Shown here: positions 1 to 5,555 of the stretch, piece by piece
Numbering within the stretch: position 1 is the stretch's first letter
Layout of the letters: the number at the start of each line of letters is the position of its first letter
Assembly: GCA_021798395.1 (NCBI GenBank)
Contig: JAJZHS010000130.1
Span: forward strand, 1 to 7,090
Length of the DNA: 7,090 nucleotides
Reading direction: 5' to 3'
Source of the DNA: Pseudomonadota bacterium
Lineage (GTDB): Bacteria; Pseudomonadota; Gammaproteobacteria; Burkholderiales; Burkholderiaceae_C
Position numbers and translations under genes: made by a program
Notes under the pieces: model-generated
The model's input: only the letters and a program-made list of their open reading frames with translations
Databases searched by the model: none
Told to the model about the DNA's origin: nothing

Positions 1-817
1 GTTCTACGCCATGCTCTCGCTCGGGCTGGCGGTGATCTTCGGCCTGATGGACGTGGTCAATTTCGCCCACGGCGCGTTCTTCATGATGGGCGCGATGCTG
101 GCCTGGATCGGCGGCCAGTACGCCGGCCTCGGCTATTGGTGGATGCTGCTGCTGGCGCCGCTGGCGCTGGCCGTCGTCGGCATGCTGATCGAGCGCCTGA
201 TGCTGCGCCGGCTTCGCGGCATGGACCCGATCTACGGCCTGCTGCTGACCTTCGGCCTGACGCTGCTGCTGCAAGGCCTGTTCCGCTCGCTCTTCGGCGT
301 CGCCGGCGAGCCGTACAACCCGCCACCGCAGCTCGGCGGCGTGCTCGACCTCGGGTTCATGTACCTGCCCGTCTACCACGCCTTCGCCGTCCTGGCGTCG
401 ATCGTGCTGTGCGTGGGAACGTGGATGCTGATCGAGCGCACCCGCCTCGGCGCGTACCTGCGCGCGGGAACCGAGAACCCGGCGCTGGTGCAGTGCTTCG
501 GCATCAATGTGCCGCTGCTGGTCACGCTGACCTTCGGCTTCGGCGCCGCGCTGGCCGGTCTGGCCGGCGTGCTCGCGGCGCCGGTGATCCAGGTCTCTCC
601 GCTGATGGGTTCGAACCTGATCATCACCGTGTTCGCGATCGTGGTCATCGGCGGCATGGGCTCGGTGGTCGGCGCCATCGTCTCCGGCTTGGCGCTGGGG
701 CTCGTCGAGGGCCTGGCCAAGGTCGTCTACGCGCCGATTTCCAGCACCGTGGTGTTCATCCTGATGGCGCTGGTGCTGACCGTGCGCCCGGCGGGGTTGT
801 TCGGGAGGTCGCGGTGA
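1..817 (+). CDS. livH: Branched-chain amino acid type ABC transporter permease, LivH-like (5' truncated)
   Basis: This is an inner-membrane permease subunit of a HAAT-family ABC importer (branched-chain amino acids, amides or urea). The gene enters at the left edge; the first complete codon in frame is at position 2, giving 271 visible residues ending at TGA 815-817. LivH proteins are usually about 285-300 aa, so roughly 15-25 residues are missing. Seen in the sequence: the N-terminal family signature around NFAHG (about residues 21-25 of the fragment), many hydrophobic membrane segments, the cytoplasmic EAA-like loop ending in a Gly-Ile-Asn motif (nt 510-518), the following AALAGLAGVLAAP stretch, and a Gly-rich VIGGMGSVVGA segment near nt 640-680. 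These place it in PF02653 (BPD_transp_2). It overlaps the next permease gene by GTGA, so the two are translationally coupled. The substrate cannot be told from this fragment; the LivH rather than LivM assignment rests on gene order and sequence. Confidence 0.93.
   Translation, partial: FYAMLSLGLAVIFGLMDVVNFAHGAFFMMGAMLAWIGGQYAGLGYWWMLLLAPLALAVVGMLIERLMLRRLRGMDPIYGLLLTFGLTLLLQGLFRSLFGVAGEPYNPPPQLGGVLDLGFMYLPVYHAFAVLASIVLCVGTWMLIERTRLGAYLRAGTENPALVQCFGINVPLLVTLTFGFGAALAGLAGVLAAPVIQVSPLMGSNLIITVFAIVVIGGMGSVVGAIVSGLALGLVEGLAKVVYAPISSTVVFILMALVLTVRPAGLFGRSR
804..808 (+). promoter_or_regulatory. Ribosome binding site of the livM-like gene
   Basis: GGAGG lies five bases before GTG 814, inside the last codons of the livH-like gene. 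It decides the start: GTG 814 overlaps the upstream TGA (815-817) and has a good Shine-Dalgarno, whereas the open frame that continues upstream is only a shadow of livH. Confidence 0.75.
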
Positions 818-1812
818 ACGCCGCAACGGCGCGCGCGGGGCTGCGCGGCGCCGCGCCGTGGCTGCTGCTGGCGCTGGTCGCGGTCGCGCCGTGGCTCGGA
901 CTGTATCCGGTGCTGGGCATGCGCGTGATGTGCTTCGCGCTGCTGGCGTGCGCGTTCAACCTGCTCGCCGGATACGGCGGACTGATCTCGTTCGGCCACG
1001 CCGCGCTGTTCGGCAGCGCCGGCTACGTCGCCGGACAGGCGCTGGCACAGTGGCACTGGCCGACTCCGGCCGGGCTGCTGCTGGGCGTCGCGGTGGCCGC
1101 GCTGATCGGGCTGGCGATGGCGCTGGTGGCCGCGCGCCGCAGCGGAATCTATTTTTCGATGATCACCTTGGCGCTGGCGCAGATCGTCTATTTCTTTTTC
1201 CTGCAGGCCTCGTTCACCGGCGGCGAGGACGGGCTTCAGGGGATCCCCCGCGGCACCCTGTTCGGGCTGCCGCTGCACGCAGACCGGGTGCTGTACGAGG
1301 TCGTGCTCGCGGTGGTCGCGCTGAGCTGGTGGTTCCTGCGCCGCATCCGCCGTTCACCGTTCGGCCAGATCCTGCACGCCTCGCGCGAGAACAACCAGCG
1401 TCTCATCTCGCTGGGCTACAACGCGACCCGCTACCGCATCGCTGTGTTCGTGCTGTCGGCCGCTTTCGCCGGCCTGGCCGGAGCCCTCAAGGCCCTGGTG
1501 ATGGGCTTCGAGACCCTCGACGACGTGCACTGGGCGACGTCGGGACTGGTCATCCTGATGACCCTGGTCGGCGGCCTGGGAACCGATTTCGGCCCCGTCG
1601 TCGGCGCGCTGCTGATCACCGTGCTCGAAGACAAGATGGGCGCGATCTCGAGGGGACTGGTGCACCTCACGGGGGTGGCCTGGTTCCAGCAGCTCAACGA
1701 CTCGGTGAGCATCGTCATCGGTGCGATCTTCGTGCTGTGCGTGCTTTTGTTCCGCCGCGGCATCGTCGGCGAACTCGCGGCGCGCATCGGCCGCAGCAGC
1801 CCGGGAGGCTGA
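814..1812 (+). CDS. livM: Branched-chain amino acid type ABC transporter permease, LivM-like
   Basis: This is the second inner-membrane permease, pairing with the LivH-like subunit to form the channel of a HAAT importer. It has 332 aa from GTG 814, a normal length for LivM. Features seen: an N-terminal membrane segment (about 15-35), the LivM signature GYGGLISFGHAALFGSAGY (53-71), further hydrophobic segments, the periplasmic-loop motif with GEDGLQGIP (nt 1225-1250), a cytoplasmic coupling loop (about 190-203, ending LISLGYN), then AFAGLAGAL (from 217) and a GGLGTDFGPVVGA segment. The C-terminus is short and basic. No LivG or LivF ATPase follows; the next gene is the unrelated selO. If linked, the ATPases and binding protein must sit upstream of the window. 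The GTG start, the four-base overlap with livH and the GGAGG site agree with each other. The substrate is not assignable. Confidence 0.94.
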   Translation: MNAATARAGLRGAAPWLLLALVAVAPWLGLYPVLGMRVMCFALLACAFNLLAGYGGLISFGHAALFGSAGYVAGQALAQWHWPTPAGLLLGVAVAALIGLAMALVAARRSGIYFSMITLALAQIVYFFFLQASFTGGEDGLQGIPRGTLFGLPLHADRVLYEVVLAVVALSWWFLRRIRRSPFGQILHASRENNQRLISLGYNATRYRIAVFVLSAAFAGLAGALKALVMGFETLDDVHWATSGLVILMTLVGGLGTDFGPVVGALLITVLEDKMGAISRGLVHLTGVAWFQQLNDSVSIVIGAIFVLCVLLFRRGIVGELAARIGRSSPGG

Positions 1813-1848
1813 GCCGCCGCGCCGCCGCCGCCCGGGGACGCGGAGCGT

Positions 1849-1870
1849 GCGGGCAGGTACCCGTACCCGC
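1849..1870 (+). terminator. Hairpin-forming repeat after the livM-like gene (possible weak terminator)
   Basis: The 93-bp spacer between livM and selO holds GCGGG (1849-1853) facing CCCGC (1866-1870). Inside is an alternative pairing GGTAC (1856-1860) with GTACC (1863-1867), and the hexamer GTACCC stands twice in tandem (1857-1868). The hairpin starts 36 nt after the livM stop, a sensible place for an operon end. No T-run follows on either strand, so if it terminates transcription it is not a classical intrinsic terminator. The first part of the spacer (1813-1835) is only GCC-type low-complexity sequence. Confidence 0.3.
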
Positions 1871-1892
1871 AGAAGGGAATCCGGGCAGCCGC

Positions 1893-1898
1893 GACAAT
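1893..1898 (+). promoter_or_regulatory. Candidate -10 element of selO (leaderless-type start)
   Basis: GACAAT lies seven bases before ATG 1906, which would put the transcription start at or one base before the initiation codon. No Shine-Dalgarno is present at a usable distance (the purine-rich AAGGGA at 1873-1878 is too far). No good -35 hexamer is seen 16-18 bp upstream. The layout resembles the -10/ATG spacing often seen in betaproteobacterial genes. It is inferred only. Confidence 0.35.
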
Positions 1899-1905
1899 CG
1901 TGGGC

Positions 1906-3402
1906 ATGGACGCGCGCACGCAATGGGCACTCGGGCTGGCGCTGCCGCAGCAGCCGATGCGCGCGCTCGGGCACGAGTTCTACACCGAACTGGCGCCGCA
2001 GGGCGTGCCGCAACCGACGCTGCGCCTGGTCAGCGACGACGCCGCGCGGCTGCTCGGGCTGCAGCCGCCGCGCGACGCCGCGGCGCGCGCCGAATGGGCC
2101 GAGGTGTTCGCGGGCAACCGTGCCGACCCCGATTGCCCTGCGCTGGCCACCGTGTACGCCGGACACCAGTTCGGCAACTGGGCGGGACAGCTCGGCGACG
2201 GCCGCGCGCACCTTCTCGGCAGCTTCGCCGCGCCCGACGCGGCGCAAAACGCCGGTCACGCGGACTGGGACGTGCAGCTCAAGGGCTCGGGACGCACGCC
2301 GTACGCGCGCTTCGGCGACGGCCGCGCCGTGCTGCGCTCGTCGCTGCGCGAGTTCCTGTGCAGCGAAGCGATGTGGCACCTGGGCATTCCGACCACACGC
2401 GCGCTGTGCCTGGTCGATTCGCCGCTCGCGGTGCAGCGCGAGCGTGTCGAGCGCGCCGCGATCGTGACCAGGCTGGCGCCGAGTTTCGTGCGCGTCGGGC
2501 ATTTCGAGCATTTCGCGCACAGCGGCCAGCACGACGCGTTGCGGCGCTTGCTGCAGTGGTGGATCGCGCGCTTCGAGCCCGATTGCGCCGACGCCGACGA
2601 CCCGGCGCTGGCGCTGCTGCAACGCGTCGTGCAACGCAGCGCCGAACTGGTCGCCGCGTGGCAGGCGGTCGGCTTCGTGCACGGCGTGCTCAACACCGAC
2701 AACCTGTCGATGCTCGGCTGGACCCTCGATTACGGACCGTTCGGCTTCGTCGACGCCTTCGACCCCGATTACACCCCCAACACCAGCGACCGCGACGGCC
2801 GGTACAGCTGGCGCAACCAGCCCGCTGCGGTGCACTGGGACCTGCACGCGCTGGCCGCGGCGCTGCGTCCTCTGCTCGACGCCGACGCGGCGCGCGTGCG
2901 CGCGGTGCTCGACGGCTTCGGCGACGCATTCGAGCGCGCCTGGCGCCAGCGCATCGCAGCGCGCCTCGGCATGGCGCGGCCGCAGCCCGGCGACGACGCG
3001 CTGGCACGGGCGTGGATCGAACTGCTGCACCGCGCTCGGGCCGACTGGACGCTGAGCTTTCGCCTGCTCGCGCGCGCTGCCGAAGGCCCCGTGCCCGACG
3101 CGTTGCGCGCCCAGTTCGCGTCCTGCGCGCCGGAGTTCGATGCCTGGCTGCAGCGCTGGCGCGCGCGCCAGCACGCCGGTGGCGACGGCCCCGACGCGAT
3201 GGACCGCGTCAACCCGCGCATCGTGCTGCGCCACCATCTGGCGCAGCACGCCATCGCAGCCGCCGAAAGCGGCGACTTTGCTCCAGCGCAAGCCCTGCTC
3301 GACGCGCTGCGCACGCCGTTCGCCGACAACCAGGCCCACGCCGCATTCGCGGCGCCGCCGCCGGCCGACGCGCCGCCGGCGGCGCTGTCGTGTTCGAGCT
3401 GA
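1906..3402 (+). CDS. selO: Protein adenylyltransferase SelO (YdiU / UPF0061 family)
   Basis: This pseudokinase-fold enzyme transfers AMP from ATP to Ser/Thr/Tyr of target proteins; in E. coli, targets include proteins of redox and central metabolism. It has 498 aa from ATG 1906 (GTG 1900 would add two residues; E. coli YdiU is 478). Seen: the family motif YAGHQFGNWAGQLGDGR, QLKGSGRTPYARFGDGRAV, REFLCSEAM and HGVLNTDN...DYGPFGF. By alignment to the characterised Pseudomonas enzyme (constant offset of 13) the active-site set is complete: K126, E149, R189, R196, D265, N266 and the metal-binding D275. The protein ends S-C-S-S, with C496 at the position of the Sec/Cys of the family. The residue matching E. 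coli Cys272 in the activation loop is P291, so that disulfide partner is missing. The tail before the Cys is Ala/Pro-rich. It is followed after 33 nt by msrB. Confidence 0.95.
   Translation: MDARTQWALGLALPQQPMRALGHEFYTELAPQGVPQPTLRLVSDDAARLLGLQPPRDAAARAEWAEVFAGNRADPDCPALATVYAGHQFGNWAGQLGDGRAHLLGSFAAPDAAQNAGHADWDVQLKGSGRTPYARFGDGRAVLRSSLREFLCSEAMWHLGIPTTRALCLVDSPLAVQRERVERAAIVTRLAPSFVRVGHFEHFAHSGQHDALRRLLQWWIARFEPDCADADDPALALLQRVVQRSAELVAAWQAVGFVHGVLNTDNLSMLGWTLDYGPFGFVDAFDPDYTPNTSDRDGRYSWRNQPAAVHWDLHALAAALRPLLDADAARVRAVLDGFGDAFERAWRQRIAARLGMARPQPGDDALARAWIELLHRARADWTLSFRLLARAAEGPVPDALRAQFASCAPEFDAWLQRWRARQHAGGDGPDAMDRVNPRIVLRHHLAQHAIAAAESGDFAPAQALLDALRTPFADNQAHAAFAAPPPADAPPAALSCSS
3352..3385. 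repeat. GC-rich inverted repeat in the 3' end of selO
   Basis: GCGCCGCCG (3352-3360) is perfectly complementary to CGGCGGCGC (3377-3385) across a 16-base loop. It lies just before the final LSCSS codons and encodes the Ala/Pro-rich tail. No T-run follows, and such repeats arise easily from GCC/GCG codons in high-GC genes, so a role in RNA stability or attenuation between selO and msrB is only a possibility. Confidence 0.4.
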
Positions 3403-3422
3403 GCCCCCGCTGTGTCCACTGT

Positions 3423-3426
3423 GAGG
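3423..3426 (+). promoter_or_regulatory. Ribosome binding site of msrB
   Basis: GAGG stands nine bases before ATG 3436. It favours ATG 3436 over the in-frame GTG codons at 3412 and 3421, which have no Shine-Dalgarno. The resulting 137-aa protein matches the length and cysteine numbering I recall for E. coli MsrB. Confidence 0.55.
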
Positions 3427-3435
3427 TCCATCACC

Positions 3436-3849
3436 ATGCCCGACGACACCCGCGACGCCGACTGGCGCAGCCGCCTCAGCCCCGAGCAGTACCAGGTCAC
3501 GCGCTGCAGCGCGACCGAGGCGCCTTTCAGCGGCAAGTACTGGAACCACCACGCCGACGGCAGCTACCGCTGCGTGTGTTGCGGCGCGCAGCTGTTCGCC
3601 TCGGCGACCAAGTTCGACTCGGGCAGCGGCTGGCCGAGCTTCACTGCGCCGGCCAGCGCCCGTGCGGTGCGCGAACGCGCCGACCGCAGCCACGGCATGC
3701 TGCGCACCGAAGTGCTGTGCGCGGCGTGCGACGCGCACCTCGGCCACGTCTTCCCCGACGGACCGGGGCCGCAGGGCCTGCGCTACTGCATCAATTCGGC
3801 GGCCCTTGAATTCGCCGACGGTGACCCGGACGACGCACTCGGCGGATAA
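3436..3849 (+). CDS. msrB: Peptide-methionine (R)-S-oxide reductase MsrB
   Basis: This cytosolic repair enzyme reduces the R epimer of methionine sulfoxide in proteins, normally with thioredoxin as reductant. It has 137 aa from ATG 3436. One SelR domain fills the protein (about 14-128). Structural zinc ligands: C46-x2-C49 and C95-x2-C98. The catalytic Cys is C118 in RYCINSAAL; the substrate-pocket motifs KFDSGSGWPSF and HLGHVFPDGP are intact. The recycling Cys found in many MsrBs (SGCGWPSF) is Ser64 here. C24 and C48 are the only spare cysteines, so recycling must use one of them or proceed by a one-Cys mechanism. No signal peptide is seen. The gene lies 33 nt after selO and 7 nt before yciB, so it is probably co-transcribed. 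Its stop codon is part of a candidate -10 hexamer for yciB. Confidence 0.96.
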   Translation: MPDDTRDADWRSRLSPEQYQVTRCSATEAPFSGKYWNHHADGSYRCVCCGAQLFASATKFDSGSGWPSFTAPASARAVRERADRSHGMLRTEVLCAACDAHLGHVFPDGPGPQGLRYCINSAALEFADGDPDDALGG

Positions 3850-3850
3850 T
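3821..3850 (+). promoter_or_regulatory. Candidate promoter for yciB inside the end of msrB
   Basis: GTGACC (3821-3826; four of six matches to TTGACA) and GATAAT (3845-3850; five of six to TATAAT) are separated by 18 bp. The standard six-base gap after the -10 puts +1 exactly on the A of ATG 3857, that is, a leaderless yciB transcript. The msrB stop TAA lies inside the -10 hexamer. It is a pattern match without experimental support. Confidence 0.4.
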
Positions 3851-3856
3851 GGCGGG

Positions 3857-4393
3857 ATGAAGCTGCTTTTCGATTTCCTCCCCATCATCCTGTTTTTCGT
3901 CGCGTTCAAGTTCGGCGGCATCTACGTCGCCACGACGGTGGCGATCGCGACGACCTTCGGCCAGATCGGCTGGCTGCGGCTGCGCGGCCGGCGCATCGAG
4001 CCGATGCTGTGGGTCAGCCTGGTCGTCATCGTCATCTTCGGCGGCGCAACCCTGGCTCTGCACGACGAAACATTCATCAAATGGAAGCCGACGGTGCTGT
4101 ATTGGCTGTTCGCGGTCGCTCTGGTCGGTGGCCAGTTGTTCTGGCGGCGCAATCTGGTGCGGTCGCTTCTGGGCAGCCAGATGGAACTTCCCGAGCGCGC
4201 GTGGACGCGCTTGAACTGGTCATGGGCGGTGTATTTCCTGATCATGGGAATGGCCAACCTGTGGGTCGCGTTCCATTACCCTACGGCGACCTGGGTCGAT
4301 TTCAAGCTGTTCGGCAGCCTGGCACTGACCGTCGTGTTCGCCATCGTGCAGTCGCTGCTGATCGCACGCGAGCTTCCGGCGCAGGGCAGCTGA
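3857..4393 (+). CDS. yciB: Inner-membrane septation / envelope protein YciB (IspZ family)
   Basis: This polytopic inner-membrane protein is linked in enterobacteria to septation, the elongation/division machinery and envelope lipid homeostasis. It has 178 aa, nearly the length of E. coli YciB. Hydrophobic segments are at about 3-19, 20-40, 50-68, 78-95, 118-140 and 149-170. Recognisable family signatures: MKLLFDFLPIILFF at the start, FIKWKPT (73-79), a LNWSWAVYF segment near 118 and WVDFKLFG near 146. There is no signal peptide; the first helix serves as the membrane anchor. It begins seven bases after the msrB stop without a clear Shine-Dalgarno, and a candidate -10 directly upstream would allow a leaderless message. 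Its stop overlaps the bolA start (TGATG, 4391-4395). The molecular function of the family is still not well defined. Confidence 0.95.
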   Translation: MKLLFDFLPIILFFVAFKFGGIYVATTVAIATTFGQIGWLRLRGRRIEPMLWVSLVVIVIFGGATLALHDETFIKWKPTVLYWLFAVALVGGQLFWRRNLVRSLLGSQMELPERAWTRLNWSWAVYFLIMGMANLWVAFHYPTATWVDFKLFGSLALTVVFAIVQSLLIARELPAQGS

Positions 4394-4695
4394 TGCGCCG
4401 TGTCGAGCGCATCGAGCAACTGCTGCGCACCGCCTTCGCCCCGGAGCGGATCGAGGTCCGCGACGTCTCCGCCGCGCACCGCGGCCACGCCGGATTCGAC
4501 GGCGACGGCAGCCATTTCCGCGTCATCCTGATTAGCGCGCGTTTCAACGGCCAATCAAGGACTGCGCGACATCGCCTCGTGTATGATGCGCTGGCCTCGA
4601 TGTTCCCCGATGAGATCCATGCCCTGACGCTGCGCCTGCACGCGCCGGGCGAGGCCAGCGGAGCTGCCGAGGCGCGCGCCCAGCGTTGCTCGTGA
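4393..4695 (+). CDS. bolA: BolA family protein
   Basis: This is a small class II KH-fold protein. BolA proteins bind monothiol glutaredoxins with a shared [2Fe-2S] cluster and, in enterobacteria, also affect morphology genes under stress. It has 100 aa from ATG 4393. The BolA domain spans about 5-90: an N-terminal helix (RRVERIEQLLRTAF), the variable loop with H29 and H32, the core GSHFRVILIS (39-48), F51-x-G53, the invariant RHR-x-VY (59-64, with H60 the likely cluster ligand) and HALTLRLH near the end. Its ATG overlaps the yciB TGA by one base, so translation is coupled; an AGGG at 4383-4386 is a modest ribosome site. The tail after about 84 is Ala/Gly/Glu-rich and probably disordered. The length of the loop and the HALTL motif fit BolA rather than IbaG. 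Confidence 0.93.
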   Translation: MRRVERIEQLLRTAFAPERIEVRDVSAAHRGHAGFDGDGSHFRVILISARFNGQSRTARHRLVYDALASMFPDEIHALTLRLHAPGEASGAAEARAQRCS

Positions 4696-4731
4696 CGTTG
4701 CGCGCGTTTCCACTGACCCTCCCTTCCTGCC

Positions 4732-5523
4732 ATGATCCAAGTCCGATCCAAACTCCTGCCTGCCGCGATCGCGCTGGCATTGCTCTCGCCTCTGGCGCAC
4801 GCGCAGAACGCGGCCACCGTCAACGGCAAGCCGATTCCCGAAACCCTGCTCGACGCCATCTCCAGCAGCATGGCCAAGCGCAGCGGGCAGCCGCTGACGC
4901 CGCAGATCAAGGAGCAGATCAAGAAGCAGCTGATCATGCGCGAAGTCATCGTGCAGCAGGCCGAGAAGGAAGGGATCGACAAGCGCCCGCAAGTCCGCGA
5001 GGAAATCCAGATGACGCGCGACGACGTGCTGATCCGCACGCTGCTCGGCGAATATCTCAAGGCGCACCCGGTGACCGACGCGCAGATCCAGGCCAAATAC
5101 GCCGATTTCACCAAGACCTTCGGCACCACCGAATATGAAGCCCAGCACATCCTGGTGCCGACCGAGAAGCAGGCCGACGACTTGATCGCCCAGTTGAAGA
5201 AGGGCGCCAAGTTCGGCGCGCTGGCCAAGAAATACTCCAAGGACACCGCATCGGCGGTCAACGACGGCAAGCTCGGCTGGTCGACTCCGGGCAATTTCGT
5301 GCCCCCGTTCGCCGAGGCGCTGACCCATCTGAAGGCGGGCCAGTACACCGCCAAGCCCGTGCACACCCAGTTCGGCTGGCACATCATCAAGCTTGACGCG
5401 ACGCGTCCGGCGAAGCCGCCGACCCTCGACCAGCTCAAGCCGCAGATCGAACAGGAACTGCAGCGCGAGGAAATCCAGGCCTACCAGAACAAGCTTCTGG
5501 AAGCGGCCAAGGTGACCGAGTAA
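4732..5523 (+). CDS. Secreted PpiC-type peptidyl-prolyl cis-trans isomerase (parvulin / SurA-like)
   Basis: This periplasmic folding factor catalyses cis-trans isomerisation of X-Pro bonds, probably in outer-membrane or secreted proteins. It has 263 aa. A Sec signal peptide is clear: basic start (R5, K7), hydrophobic core, and a cleavage site after A-H-A (24|25). The helical SurA-N-like chaperone region follows (about 28-130), then a single parvulin domain (about 134-222) with EAQHILV, the FGALAKKYSKD segment, GKLGWSTPGNFVPPF and the FGWHIIKLD end motif. A charged helical tail closes the protein (about 230-263). It is more lysine-rich than its neighbours, common in this family. No Shine-Dalgarno is visible in the 36 nt after bolA, which are pyrimidine-rich just before the ATG. 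No other in-frame start fits the signal peptide. It may be the last gene of the selO-msrB-yciB-bolA run. Confidence 0.93.
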   Translation: MIQVRSKLLPAAIALALLSPLAHAQNAATVNGKPIPETLLDAISSSMAKRSGQPLTPQIKEQIKKQLIMREVIVQQAEKEGIDKRPQVREEIQMTRDDVLIRTLLGEYLKAHPVTDAQIQAKYADFTKTFGTTEYEAQHILVPTEKQADDLIAQLKKGAKFGALAKKYSKDTASAVNDGKLGWSTPGNFVPPFAEALTHLKAGQYTAKPVHTQFGWHIIKLDATRPAKPPTLDQLKPQIEQELQREEIQAYQNKLLEAAKVTE

Positions 5524-5530
5524 CGCGGTT

Positions 5531-5555
5531 CCGGGGGCGGCTCAGCCGCCCTCGG
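5531..5555. terminator. Hairpin between convergent ppiC-type and response regulator genes
   Basis: CCGGGGGCGGC (5531-5541) pairs with GCCGCCCTCGG (5545-5555) around a TCA loop: an 11-bp stem with one G.T/G.U position and a perfect 7-bp core. It starts 8 nt after the ppiC-type stop and lies over the last codons of the minus-strand regulator, whose stop codon is the loop itself. The structure can form in both transcripts. Neither side has a T-run, so strength and direction of termination are uncertain. Confidence 0.55.

Noticed and set aside
136..813. Upstream in-frame extension of the livM frame into livH
   Set aside because: The extension is Arg/Ala-rich and unlike a permease; hydrophobic LivM sequence starts only after GTG 814, which has a good ribosome site.
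1813..1835. GCC-repeat tract as a microsatellite or regulatory repeat
   Set aside because: It is short and irregular (GCCGCCGCGCCGCCGCCGCC type) and typical of high-GC spacers.
858..3809. A 983-residue open frame on the plus strand running across livM, selO and msrB
   Set aside because: It is extremely Arg/Ala/Pro-rich and low in complexity, overlaps three clear genes in another frame and shows no domain. It is a high-GC shadow.
1354..3921. An 855-residue open frame on the minus strand over selO and msrB
   Set aside because: It lies opposite to well-supported genes, has biased Arg/Ala/Val/Gln composition and no recognisable motif. It is an antisense shadow.
4582..4587. TATGAT hexamer inside bolA as a promoter for the ppiC-type gene
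   Set aside because: No -35 element at a proper distance and about 145 bp before the start codon; the match alone is not enough.
4302..5438. A 378-residue minus-strand open frame over bolA and the ppiC-type gene
   Set aside because: It has Ser/Arg/Ala-rich composition without motifs and is opposite to two clear genes. It is a shadow.
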